Part shown: positions 34,944 through 47,325 of the stretch, in pieces
Layout of the letters: the number at the start of each line of letters is the position of its first letter
How positions within the stretch are numbered: the stretch's first letter is position 1
Assembly: GCF_001625215.2 (NCBI RefSeq)
Contig: NC_030383.2
Span: 51,766,380-51,830,379 of the forward strand
From: Daucus carota subsp. sativus
Lineage: Eukaryota > Streptophyta > Magnoliopsida > Apiales > Apiaceae
Direction of reading: 5' to 3'
DNA length: 64,000 bases
Notes under the pieces: generated by a model
Told to the model about the DNA's origin: nothing
Databases searched by the model: none
What the model saw: the letters and a program-made list of their open reading frames with translations, nothing else
Translations under genes and position numbers: made by a program

Positions 34944-36787
34944 ATGTCACCTGCAGATTTTGTTATTTTTGGGGTACTTGTCGGAGCCCTATGGCAGTTT
35001 ATTCATCTGTACCGAGCCCTGTTTTCCAACAAGACGCAGCACAAGCCACCACCAGGTCCCCCTGGTTTACCCTTGATCGGTCACTTCCACATGTTAGGAA
35101 AACTCCCCCACCGCACCCTCTACAAGCTGTCCCAAAAATATGGCCCCATAATGTCGATTCGCCTTGGTTCGGTCCCAACCGTTATCGTATCATCCCCTGC
35201 TGCAGCCGAGCTCTTCTTCAAGACCCATGACAGCGTCTTCGCTAGCCGTCCCGCGTCTCAGGTGGCAGATTACTTGTTTTATGGAACCAAAGGCATTGGG
35301 TTTACCAAGTATGGCGCGTACTGGCGTAACGCGAGGAAGTTTTGCACGGTGGAGCTTCTTAATGCGGAGAAGGTTAAGTCCATGGCGGGGATGAGAAGGG
35401 AGGATATGATGCTGCTTGTGGAGTCCCTGAAACAAGCTGCGGCTGCGAGTGAGGTGGTTGATATTAGCGACAAGGCGTGTCATCTGATTGAGGCGATGAC
35501 ATGTAGAATGTTGTTTGGAAAAAGCAGAGATGAGAAGTTCGACTTGAGTGCCATAGTGCATCATATGGCAGAGGATTTGGGAGCGTTCAATATTTCGGAT
35601 TATATCCCATTTTTACGCCCACTTAATCTACAGGTAATCATATAATTAACTGTTAAACTTATTTCTTAGTAAGTACATGTTGATTCCTTGATGTTGAAAA
35701 CAGTCCATCTAAAATTTTAAGATTGTTAGAGTAAGACTCCAGATGGATCCTATGTTATAGATCTCTCCCTTACTCGAATCCCATTTTTGGGTTGAAGAGT
35801 GGATCACGGGCGCCCATTATGAGAACTAGTTCATCTAAAACCTTAAGGTTATTAGAATAAAGTCCCGAATGGATCTTAATTATGCTATATTTTAAGACTT
35901 GATTAACTAGCTAGTAAAACTTCCTTGAATATTTAATAAATTGATGAGCTTTTTCTCAGGGATTGACAAGACGGTTTAAAGTTACTAGCGAAGCTGTAGA
36001 CAAAATACTAGAAACTATAATCGATGATCATGAGAAAGATGCAGCTAATGGCTACAAGAATAATGACAGGGATTTTGTTGATGTAATTCTCGCTTCAAAA
36101 ATGGATCCTGTGGGTACTCATGAGCAATTAGCCCGAAACATTGATCGATCACATATTAAAGCAATCGTGCTGGACTTGATTTTCGGAGCAATAGATGCAT
36201 CCCCTACTGCAATTGAATGGACCATGTCAGAACTGATCAGACATCCGAGGGTGATGAAACTCCTACAAGAAGAGATTAAAAATATCACAGAGGATTGTGA
36301 ATTTGTGGAAGAGTCGCATCTGTCAAAACTAGAATACCTAGATATGGTAGTCAAGGAAAGCATGAGGTTGCATCCGGTGACACCAATAATAGCTCCTCAT
36401 GAGTCGATGGAGGACATTGTGATCGACGGATATCACATACCCAAGAAATCACGAATCATTGTCAACAGTTGGGCGCTAGGACGAGATCCAAGATTTTGGT
36501 CTGAAAATGTCGAAGAATTTGTTCCGGAGAGATTTGAAGGTAGTAACATAGATCTTCTGGGACAAAGTTTTCATATTCTACCGTTTAGTTCTGGCAGAAG
36601 AGGTTGTCCTGGAAAACACTGGGGGCTGCTAACTATAAAATTGGTGGTAGCTCAGTTGGTACGCAGCTTCGACTGGGAACTACCTTTGGGCATGTCACCT
36701 GATGAGTTGCCTATGGATGAAGTTTTTGGTCTGTGTGTACCAAGAGCAAGTCATCTCCTTGCCATACCAAGAATCCACTTACCATAA
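34944..36787 (+). CDS. Cytochrome P450, CYP736A-like (copy 3, altered I-helix)
   Basis: Two exons, 34944-35633 and 35960-36787, same intron position and phase; 505 residues. An in-frame ATG at 34881 would add 21 hydrophilic residues before the membrane anchor, so the start MSPADF at 34944 is preferred. Hinge PPGPPGLPLIGH, WRNARKF, KESMRLHP, VPERF and heme loop FSSGRRGCPG (Cys at about residue 446) are present. The I-helix reads GAIDAS: the conserved Thr of the oxygen-activating acid-alcohol pair (copies 1 and 2 have GAIDTS) is Ala at about residue 310. It is otherwise open and full length. The change may alter chemistry or lower activity. Confidence 0.92.
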
Positions 36788-37944
36788 ATTTAACATGAAG
36801 ATTTGCCTGTGTCTTTAGGGCATCTCGGACTGCTAATCTTTGGATGTAAATATTGTCAGATCATGAACATAGCTAAAATGTTATTTTCTCTCTTACTTTA
36901 GTCACTCTTTTTACCAAATTTTATTCAAATAGTTAGCATTCGAATTACCAATGTTTAAAAAATTATAGTTATAAATAGATACTAATATCAACTGCAATGG
37001 GATGAATACATGCATTGAGAATTTGAGACGATAGAAACGCTGTCATGTACTTTACCCTTTCCTCATTTTATCTTTCAATATAATATAATAAATATATTTA
37101 TTAGAAGAGAAAATTTTATAATATGGACCTACTAACGAATTTGTACTCCATAAATATGTCCCTTCCTGCTGGAGGAGAATGGACTGTTTTGATGAAAGGA
37201 CAAATGATGCTTACTTGCATCCAGTGAGCTTACAAAAAAGGGGTCGAACATAATATATCAACTTGGTCATCGAATTTAAAACGGTCTTAAATTGTAATAT
37301 AAAACTGTTACACGTATCTCTAAATATAAATTCGTACCTCTAGATATAAGTTCAAAGAGTAAAAAAATAATTATAGAGATTTATCCATTATTCTTGAATG
37401 TTATCACAACTAAACATAAGGTTGTGAATTCTATTATTTATGATAACATATTTAGATTTTAATAAATTTATTTATTTTTATTTTTTATTAAAACAAAAAA
37501 ATAATTATATGATAAAAAGCAAATATAAATTAACTTGACAAAAATTAAATATATTATTATGAATACTAGAAGTAAAAACCTTGTACTTAGTTGCGGTAAC
37601 ATTAAAAAATAATGTGTAAACCTCCGTAAATAACTCGTATTTAGAGAGATAACTGAATTAAATGATTTGAGTTTGATGTCGAGTTTATTTTGATGACTCA
37701 ATTTTTTTTTAAACAATACTTTGATGATTCTGTTGATTATTAATTCAAATCAAATAGATTCAAAATGTATTTAACTAATTTTTAAAATAACTACTACTCC
37801 CTCCGTCCTGGTCAATAGTATACATTGAGCGACGGGGATGCAGCACGGATTTTAATTCTTCAATAAAATATATTTTTGGCAACTTTTTTTTTTAAAAAAA
37901 ATTCTTATAATAATAAAAGAAATCTTAAAAATAAATTATACAAT
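36788..37944. other. Intergenic, with truncated Stowaway end at 37797
   Basis: No gene. At 37795-37815 the sequence TA-CTCCCTCCGTCCTGG matches the left end of the Stowaway MITEs at 29921 and 54733, but no matching right end is seen, so it is a truncated copy. Confidence 0.55.
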
Positions 37945-38068
37945 CATGTTTTTTGTTGTTGGAGGGCGGCATTCCGCTCACTCAAAATATAACTTAGGAC
38001 CGGAAAGCATCCCAAAGCAGTCTATTCGAAAAGCGGCGCGAGAATCAGTTATTCAGCACAGCACCAAA

Positions 38069-41000
38069 ATGGAGGATTCTGGCGCCATTTTATGTCACAT
38101 CTCTCTTCTTAAAGATATGCTTGATCAGGTAATTAACCTCAATTCCATCACTTTACACACACCTTTAAGTAAATTTACGGATTATTTTGGTGAAATTGAT
38201 GCGCAGGTAAATGAAGAAATCGAAGCCAGTTATCAGATTACTCGAGAAATTGAATCGGAGATTGTAAAGTGTTGTGAGATTGAGACGGAGTATGCTGTCA
38301 AGGAATCAGAGTTAACGAGGAATTTGTATCACTTGCATTTCGAAATTCACGGATTAATGGCTGTCACTTGTAATCTCATTTTTCGACTCTTTTAAATCAG
38401 TTTTGTTTATTGTGACCAAATTTCATACTTCCTTCTTTTATCAGTGTGCTATTGGCATTAATTTTACGATTATCTATAGTTTATGTTAAATGATGCATTT
38501 CATATAATTATTAAATTGTTCTGTTGTGGTAAAGTTTTCGTGGCTTTTAGTGTATGTTTTGGTTTGTTTGTGTGTGTTTTTAATTTGCACAAGTTCATTT
38601 ATAGGTAGAATGTACTATGTGAGTGAAGTTAAGTTCTTGCTATTGGAGATTGTATGGTGTACTGCTCTTTTCAATTTTATTTCTGTTGATTGTTTTGTAG
38701 CTGATTCGATGGCTTCGATTAAACGGTTAGAGGCAGAGCTCTCTTGTCTAAGGATCAAACGAGATGAAATCTGTAATGGAATGGACAACAAGCGGTAAGT
38801 ACTCAAGTATATATGGACGCTTGCTGCTTGAATATGCCTTGTAAATCATTCGAAATGTGTTCTTGGTTATATCATATTACCTGCAACTTCAATATAACAT
38901 TAAAATCTAACGGTATAATACTTTATTTGGCTTGCTTCTAAGATTTACCTTGGTGAGGATAGGCCATTTACTTACTATTTTCTCCTGGACTTTAGGTTGG
39001 CATAATGGCTTATATCTAAGATTCACGTTCACAAGATTCATTATAGCTCTAGTACCTCCTGATGTGTTACATAAGATTAATGCTTGGAAATAGGAATGTA
39101 TTGAGGACTTGACTTTGTTGTCGATTTATAGACATGTAATCTTACTAATATATTTGTTTAGTTAATTTTCCACGATCTTGCTTTTAATCCTCACACGATA
39201 TGTCAGTAGATCTCCCTCGTGCTTTTCTACAGTGCCTATGTGTGCGATCGTAATCTAGTGTAATTACTTTTCAAAGTTAATTTGAAAAGACTTCTTTTTC
39301 TATATATATGAAGACCAAAAAGTGGCCGCAAAATATTGTTGTGATAAAGGAGGGCATATCTTATTTCTCTCTTCTCGTATAAGTGCTTGTGCACAGACTG
39401 CAGACTCTTACAACGTATTATGCAAATTTGTTTAATCTCCAAAGATTTCCAGTTTGGTAGGTTAATTCACCAGAAACCTTAAGATGATTTGCTTGTATTC
39501 TGAATTATATATGTATATTCTTGTCATTCCTACCCTCTAAGAGAATTCCAGATTCTGCAAGGGCGATACAGATCGGGAGGGGGGGGCGGGGGGGATGGAC
39601 CCACTGACTTTCTTTTTTTTTTCGAGGTGGACTCATTAACACTTCAATCCAATATATTTCAGTAGAAAAACTGGCTGAACTCAACCAAATTTATCGGTAT
39701 GGTACTTTGTTGGTTTTTCAGCTCCTAATCCCTGACATTTGCCAGTTTTCCCCTTTCAATTTTTTGCGTGAGCTTCTCAAGATACTTGCTTGCATTTGAT
39801 AATGGGTTTTCTATATTTGTTTTGATTTATCTTAATGATAGCTGACATGATGTGGTCATCGTGTTAGTAGTTTTCCTGATATTTTATACATGGAATTACT
39901 CATGCTATACCTGATTTTTGGATAATAATAAATAACCTATACAGTCTTATTACTCGCTACATAAATTGTAATCTAATAACAATTATTTATATTGTCATGA
40001 CAGCGAAGAGTTTATTTCATCTTGCCTAAAATTTCAGAAAGACATTGACAAGGGAGAAAATTGTGAAATGAGGACTCTTTTGTCTGAAAAAGTAAATCTT
40101 GAAAATGAAATAGAACTGTTAACTACGAAGAACAGTTCACTGCAAAATTCTGTGTCAGCATTTGTGGAGGAACTACTAGAAGATCTTCGTAATACCAACT
40201 CTGGTAATGAATTACTTTATTTAGATTTTGATATCCTATTAGTAGCTACTATTATAATAAATTATGTCTATTATCAGTGTTAGTTAGCCAAAACTTCTGC
40301 AGGTGGTAGTAGTACTTAAACATATTTTTAGACCCGTATAAATGTTTAAAATATTTGATAGTTTCTCAACCATTATAACCCTGTTTTGATCAAATATGGT
40401 GGTGTTTGGCATTGTTTTCTGTTATCTTATTTTAGATATGTGTTTTCAGAAACAAAAGTAAAAAACTGTTTTTCGGTAGTTTCAATAATTAATAGGTGTT
40501 TTTTAGTTCTTTAAAAATAACTTTTTAGAAACAAGCAACATCGTTTTGTCTGATATGATACAGTTATTCTGATGCAAAGTAGTTGATGGTTCTAACAGTG
40601 AGGAGGAAGGTCAAAGAACTATATCGACAGAGTTTTATATTTAGAAAACACTTTTATATATCTTGAAAACAGATTTTTCATGGTTTCTGTTCTTAAAGTG
40701 TTTTCTCTTTTTTGTTTTATGAAAAATTTGTTCAGAAAAATGGACCAAACACAACATAAAACAGTGTTAAATATGTAGCCAAACAGCCTCTATGTAATCT
40801 TCTGCTGGTCAGTTCTATTGTTTTCACGGCATCTGGCATACATAAATAGAGCACATAATGCTTTTTAGAATTATTTAAGCTTTTTGTTATTCGGACCATC
40901 TTGACTGGTAAAACATGAATGCCGTACACAGTCCAGCATAGAATTAAGAAAGTGTATAAAATATATACTAACCTATGAGCTTTGATGTAATTCTATTTCC

Positions 41001-41292
41001 GTAACAATGGAGTAACATTCTTTTTGATATTGTTAACTGTCATTGATGCTACATGAAATTGCTATATAAATTAAGGTCTCACATGTTTCCCAGGTTGAAC
41101 TAATTGGGCTTTCTTGATATAATTTTATCCAGCTGCACCGATAACATTTTGATATCTATTTAACTTCACATGCATTTCATGTTAAATGTAGCTTTGCATT
41201 TTGAGATACAGAGTGGGAATCTAGAGAATGAGAAATTGCTCAAGGACATCGATGAACTGAAGGCCACACTTCTCTCAGTTATTTCAATGTGA
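38069..41292 (+). CDS. Small coiled-coil protein, family not recognised
   Basis: Five exons: 38069-38128, 38207-38369, 38701-38794, 40004-40203, 41192-41292; all GT-AG and in phase, 205 residues, ending SVISM. An in-frame ATG at 37946 would add 41 residues; MEDSGAIL at 38069 is preferred. The product is almost entirely heptad-rich, charged helix (VNEEIEASYQITREIESEI, then IKRLEAELSCLRIKRDEI, then EKVNLENEIELL, then ENEKLLKDIDELKATLL), so a coiled coil is very likely. There is no signal peptide or membrane segment. Size and layout would suit a subunit of a structural complex such as a kinetochore or cytoskeletal assembly, but that is only a guess. Exons 4 and 5 are duplicated downstream at 41953 and 42637. 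Confidence 0.72.
39570..39600 (+). other. G-rich run in intron 3 of the coiled-coil gene
   Basis: GGGAGGGGGGGCGGGGGGG-like sequence, able in principle to form a G-quadruplex on the plus strand. It stands out in a strongly AT-rich intron. Confidence 0.5.
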
Positions 41293-41952
41293 TTGCCCCA
41301 CTATTAATCATTTAAGGAGTTGGTCCTTTTACTGGATATCTTTCCTGATATGATATTGTAGTTTAGATGATACAAGACGAATGGATTACGAAGCCATTAT
41401 CCCTAACATTTTTGTGAATTATTACATTAAATTGAAGTGTACCCAAAGTCTGGAAGTACTGAAATTTATTTTCACAATTAGATGCTCTGTTTTTTCTTAG
41501 TTAGAAAAATAGATGCTATGTTTATCTTCACCAGAATATATTTTCAACAGATTTTAGTTCTAGAAGGCTTTATGGAGGCACTATTGTTAGAATATGAAGA
41601 TTTAAGGGATTTTTTTTAAAAAAAAGGGTATACTACATATAGGGATGGCCTTGGTTATCAACCTTCTGATAGTCTTTTTTTTCCCATGTAAATAGTTTAT
41701 TCTTTGTCAACTTATGACTTCGCATTCTTAGACTCTGTTCTATGAGCAGGTGGCACATGTATGTTTTGGTTTAGTTTTTGGTGTCCCTACAATATTGCAC
41801 GATTTTTGGGATTTTTACTTGATTTTTTTTTTTGCCAGAAGGATTTTTACTTGATTAATTGTAATATGATTGTAGTCATTTATAGTTTTATTACTGGGAA
41901 GAGTTTAATTCATCCTTTTCAGATAGACATACACAAAAAAAAATAAAAAATT

Positions 41953-42740
41953 GAAATGAACACCGCTGTCTAGAAAAGTAAAACTTGAAAAAGAAATAAA
42001 ACTGTTAAATGCAAAGAACAGTTTACAGCCTAATTCTATGTTACTTGAAGCTCTTCATATACCAAGTAGGGTATATTCTGCTATTTAATATACAATACTT
42101 CTTCTTTAATTATGCTATGCTGTTCCTAGCTGGACTTCTATGTTACTTGAATATCTTCACTATACCAACTAGGGTATCACAATTTCTATTTTTTGATTAA
42201 GCTATTTTGTTAGTAACTTTTCGATTCATGAGAATTTCTTTTCAATTAGCAGTATTAGTTGATGGCTAAATTTAAGGCATTTGTACCTAGCTCCATACTT
42301 CTTTTATGTATGAGTAGTTTCTACAGCCATTCTGATTGTGTTATGAATATATAACACATTTTCCTTCTATCTTGCAATTTTAGATATGGTTTATAATATT
42401 GGCACTAATTATATAAGCCTTTTGTTATGTAAGCCCTCTTGATCGACAAAACATGCATCCCATACTCAGTACATCTGCAAATTAGAAAAGCAAACATAAT
42501 TAATGTAAAATTTGCACATAAAGGTCATTTAAATGTCTCAGGTTGAGCTAGTCGTATAATTTTCCTGAGCTCCATTAAGCAATATTTTGATATCCGTAAA
42601 GCCTCTCATATGCTGATATACATATCATGTTGAATGCAGCTTTGCATTTTGAGATACAGAGTGGGAATGTGGAATATGAGAAACTGCTCAGGGACATAGA
42701 TGAACAAAAGGCCACACTGCTCTCAGTTATTTCTATGTGA
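41953..42740 (+). pseudogene. Duplicated exons 4 and 5 of the coiled-coil gene
   Basis: 41960-42050 resembles part of exon 4 (RKVKLEKEIKLLNAKNSLQ against EKVNLENEIELLTTKNSSLQ). 42641-42740 is a close copy of exon 5 including its splice acceptor and stop (LHFEIQSGNVEYEKLL). Intron sequence between them also matches (for example 42410-42490 against 40865-40945), so this is a tandem segmental duplication of the gene's 3' end. It has no first exons and exon 4 is incomplete, so it is probably not a gene on its own; it could serve as an alternative 3' end. Confidence 0.75.
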
Positions 42741-43836
42741 TTGCTGCTCTGGTATTTTTTTTTTTTTCCGAGTTGGTAGTTCTGCAAGAAATTTCTTACA
42801 GTGGCTTTAATTTTATTGTGTACATGTTTCGACAAGATGTATGGACCACGAAGGCTGTCATTGTTTAAAATCCAAAACAATCATACCCCAATGTTAACGT
42901 GAGCTAACCTCAGCATGATAAGGTCTCATTTACCGCTATAAAAAAAACCAACCATTTACTTCTTGTAGGGAAAGGGATATTTACCTTCAAAATTTGAAGT
43001 GGTTGCAGTTCCCAGAAAGGAGAGTCGAGTCTCATGGCTTGAGAATCATACACTGACCCAGGTTGTCTTCCATGTCAGTAACAGTACCGTGTCTCTCCCG
43101 CAATGATCACATGTTTTTGCAGGCAGTTGTGTACCAATAGCTATTTATTTTGTGCATAATGCAATCAAAAGCACACCCAGTATGGGACTATTGTTCCAAG
43201 ATATGTTTCATTATTTCTTTGTATACCCACAGTTCTGGGTGCCCTACATACACACACTTCATGTGACATGTTGGCCTAATTGCCAAGTTATTGTAGTTAC
43301 TGTAAGTTAAGCACCCAGTCACATGATCAGCGATTCTAAAATGCTAGCTTTCACTATCACTTGATTTACCATTATGCAACGATGGGTCGATCTGTCACTT
43401 CATGCGACTGCTATACTCAGTCTCTCTTAACAGTTTGAAGGAATCACATCAGCTGACAGTACACGTAGACACGGACCAAACAGCAGACCAACAAAACATT
43501 TGGCTTAGGACTGCCAGTTGTGACTTCCCAATGATTATTTGTTTGTGATGTAATATCAAAATACTAAAGCGTATCTAATATTTGCTCGTTTCCCTCTGAT
43601 TTTATACGTATTTATGCTTCATCGTAAGATGCTTATATATGTAAAGATTGTTATGTTCAACTTTAGTTAACTCCAGGTTTAGATCTAAAGCATGCATCTC
43701 ATCAGCATTAAGAATTCTAGCACAGGAAGGTGGGATCTGAACTGCAACAAGAATGAGGACAACACACCTTATCTACCCTACATACTCTTAAGGGCTACAA
43801 TAATTGCACCAAGTTTATATAAATCTAGCAAACCCA
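42741..43836. other. Intergenic, upstream of the RTFL/DVL gene
   Basis: No coding sequence recognised. The DVL promoter and 5' UTR should be in the right part. Confidence 0.35.
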
Positions 43837-44049
43837 ATGATCAAAGAGCTGCGTTGGAAGAAGAAAGTGGTCCGGAGAAGACAGGCGTACATCGCAATCA
43901 TGAAGATAAGAAATATTACAAGAAGCAGCATCAGAGATAGTAAACAAAAGTTTGAATACAAAGGCTTTGGAGGGTATATAAAAGAACAGAGAGGAAGGCT
44001 CTACATTGTAAGAAGATGTATTGTGATGCTTCTTTGTTGGGAAGATTAA
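43837..44049 (+). CDS. RTFL/DVL small peptide (ROTUNDIFOLIA-like/DEVIL)
   Basis: A 70-residue intronless gene. The last 28 residues, [20 protein letters not shown] then VMLLCWED, are the RTFL/DVL domain: compare the family pattern KEQ.gR.YIiRRC.vMLLC. The N-terminal half is very basic ([11 protein letters not shown]). The start at 43837 is the first ATG in frame; the frame is open further up to about 43804 but without an ATG. Family knowledge: overexpressed DVL/RTFL peptides are membrane-associated and change cell proliferation, giving short leaves and fruits. Length, single exon and C-terminal placement of the domain all fit. The conserved Cys in RRC is present. Expression is not shown by the sequence. 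Confidence 0.9.
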   Translation: MIKELRWKKKVVRRRQAYIAIMKIRNITRSSIRDSKQKFEYKGFGGYIKEQRGRLYIVRRCIVMLLCWED

Positions 44050-45205
44050 TGCTTTTCCCTGTATTTCTCAAACATGTATATACACTGCTACAGCTAGCAG
44101 CAATTTTTCTTGACATTGTTAACTCAGCAAGGTGTTTGTGTTTGATTGCCTGTGTTTTCTTAGATATTTATTTTTAAGGACTTGCGGAAGCATTGTTGTC
44201 TTTTATTTTTTTAGTTCTCCCGTAAAATCTTAAATCAGGCTGTCATTTGGATGGATATTTCGATGTTGGTATGATGCTATGTAAAACAACCATGCCAAAT
44301 CTTTACTTACAAAACTAGTTGAAATAGTGAAATTTAAATTCATAGAGAACGTCTAAAAAAAATTATTTTTAGATCTTCTGTAGATATATATGTTGAAGCT
44401 CCAAAAAATGCAGTAAAACAACCGAGTAAATTGCACTACGGTGGCTTGTACTATTTTAAATTTGCATGTTGGGAATCGTATTTTAAAAGTCGACATTTGC
44501 ATGGCTGAACAAATATTTTTTTTTGCAACAAAGGGGCTTTCTTTATATCATTTCTCTCCAAAAAAGAGCGCTAAACCTCTCTCTCGAAACCCTAACATCT
44601 CACCATCTCAGGAAAAACACAAATTGTGAAGATGAGTTAGTTTAGGAGGCTAAAGGAAGATCATACTATCGACAGTTCACGAGAAAGTCCTGAATACACT
44701 GGTATGCATCCTTGTTTCCAGCCTCAATTTTATATTGATTGTGGTGGACTACTGTATTATATTGTCTTATTATTATACAGAGTAACATGTCCATTGTTTG
44801 TTTTGTCTTGGGTTTCCTTTCCGTGTTAGTAATCTGCTTAAAAAATTAGGGTTTTACTGATTTCAAGATACGGAATATGTAGATGGTCTTTTTCTCCAAA
44901 TTAGTGCAACACTAAGTCCATTTAAATAGTTAAATATGTTTCAATTTGTGAAACTGATGACATCTTATATTAAGCCTCTGAACCATTATATGTGATTAAT
45001 GTGCAAAAAATGAAGATTTTACAATTAAATTACACCATGGTGGTCACTTCGTCGATAATCCCAAGTCTTGCGTAGGTGGTGATGTTGACTATTTTGATTT
45101 CTGTAATTTTGATCAAATTAGTTTAATTGAGATTACAGCTATGTTGAAAGAAATTAACATGTGTTGGGGCATGCACAATTTTGATATAAGTTACCAAAAA
45201 CAACA
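44050..45205. other. Intergenic or 5' part of the Mutator-like element
   Basis: Left part is the DVL 3' flank. From about 44420 (GAGTAAATTGCACTACGGTG) to 45200 it probably belongs to the 5' non-coding part of the MULE. A repeat of similar wording (AAATTACACCATGGTGGTCA) is at about 45028. No terminal inverted repeat was defined. Confidence 0.4.
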
Positions 45206-47325
45206 ATGGATAAGGGTTTATTTAAACTTGACTCTGATGACGAACTTATGTGCACACTCATGCCTGCCGAAAGATATGTTGATGTCTATGTCGTAAATTC
45301 ACCACCTTTTGCAGTAGTACCCCCAAGACAGCAGCCAACCCCACCTAGACAGCAATCACAGGATGAGTATGACTTTGATAATAACCAGTTTCTCTTCAGC
45401 ACCAAATGTGAAGAAGAAACAAAGAGGGATGTTAGAGAGTTAGAGAGTTTATACGAGTCCTCTGATGAGGATGATGAGGATTATGAATTAAGAGAGGATT
45501 TGAATAGCACTGACGATATATTTGAATGTGACAGTTCTAACAAAGATTATTCAGATGCTGACCTCATTTTTGAGAAGAGTGTGGATGAAACCGTTGATGA
45601 TGAGAAGGAAAAGAATTCTACTCCTAGTGATTCTACCGTGTATGCAGATTCTAATGAAGAAAGGATAGTTGCAAACTCTACTGATGAAGAAGTAGACAGT
45701 TATGATGTTTTTAATGAAAAAACTGACATGATTAAGTCTACATTCAAGGTGGGTATCTGTTTCAGAGATTCCACTCTGTTCAGACAGGTTGTTAAGAAGC
45801 ATGCCATAATTGAGAGGAGACCAATAACAAATTTTAGGAATTTTGGGAGAAAGGTTAAATATGTTTGTGAAACACCTTGTATGTGGAAGATCTATGCTAG
45901 TCCTATGCAGGGGACAATCATTTACCAAATTAAGACTCTGAACAAGAAGCATACTTGCACCCCTACTTTCAAGCAGAAGCAGATCAACTCCAAGTGGATT
46001 GCAGATTACTATGAGACAGAGCTAAAAATGAACCCAACATGGCCTGTCAATGCATTTCATAAGAAGATTTTGAATGATCTAAAATGTGAGGCTAGCAAGC
46101 ATGCAGTGCATAGGACAAAAAGAAGAGTTATAATGAAGATCAGTGGTACACATGAAGAACGGTACACCATGGTTTGAAAATATGCACATGAGCTGAAAAA
46201 GGTGCTTCCAAATAGGACAATCAAGGTGTTGTCTAAAGATCCAGAACCAAATATAGATGGGGGATGGTTTTTGAGATTTTATGTGTGTTTGGGGCCTATC
46301 AAAAAGGCATTTGTGGAGAATTGCAGGAAAATTATGGGGTTGGATGGTTGCCACCTCAAGAGTCCTTATGGGGGCAACTTTTAGCAACTGTTGGTGTGGA
46401 TGCCAATGATGGCATGTATCCAGTGGCATGGGCCATAGTTGAAACATAAAATACAAATGCTTGAAACTGGTATTCGGAGTACATATGTCGAGATGTGCAA
46501 ATCAGCAATGACAAGGAATGGACTTCTATTTCAAATAGGCAGAAGGTACCTTTTTTAGAGTACTATGCTTTAATTTGTACTGCAAGGACTTGTTTTTTAT
46601 GTTTTTACATGACTTGTTGTTTATGTAGGGGTTGATAAATGCATTAGAAACTGTGGTTCCAAATGCTGAGCACAGATTCCGTGTAATGCATTTATTTCGA
46701 AACATGGGGAATGAGTTTAAAGGTGGTGCACAAAAAGACTTGTTGTGGAAAGCTGCAAAGGCAAGCACCAATTTGGAATTTAAACTCAACATGGACAAGA
46801 TGAAGGAAGTGTCAAGCAAATGCTATGACTGGCTAATGCAAAAACCAAGAGGACAGTGGTCCAGGTTTGCTTTTAGGACAACACCTTGCAGTGATATGTT
46901 TGTAAACAATCATTGTGAGGTGTTTAATAGCAGTATAAGAAAGTTTAGGGATCTTCCAATCATTACAATGCTGAGAGAGATTCATAAGGCAGATGAAGAG
47001 AATTCAGGTGAGAAGGGACAAGATGAGGCAGAAGGAGTTGGTCATTTGTCCTAGTGCTCAAAAAAAATTGAACGAGTGAGAACATAAATAGTTGGTCATT
47101 TTTATGTCATCTATTATGCATATTTTTTTGGCATTTTATGGCATCTTTTTGACATTTTTATGGCATTTTTATGTTTTTTATGCACACAGGCTCTCCATTT
47201 TGCTGCAACTTGTGTTGTCACTTGGTCAGGGGGGAGTACATACAGTGTGACATGTTCTGAAGGAGGACATGAGTTGGTGGTCAATTTGGAGATACCTCAA
47301 GTCTTAGAGAAAGAGCAGAATTAGG
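45206..47325 (+). pseudogene. MuDR-type (MULE) transposase, broken
   Basis: The first 323-codon frame starts MDKGLFKLDSDDEL, has a long acidic Ser-rich region, then the MuDR DNA-binding domain (TFKVGICFRDSTLFRQVV; CETPCMWKIYAS; KKHTCTPTF). It stops at a TGA (46175-46177) where Trp is expected. After that come the MULE catalytic region with the first acidic residue in GLDGCHLKSPYGG, ATVGVDANDGMYPVAWAIVE, an intron, then GLINALETVVPNAEHRFRVM, FRNMGNEFKG and NNHCEVFNSSIRKFRDLPI. A frameshift lies near 46380, a TAA at 46447-46449 and another frameshift near 47035. The C-terminus (VVTWSGGSTYSV, GHELVVNL) ends just before the expected SWIM zinc finger. The element can no longer make a full transposase. 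Confidence 0.9.
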
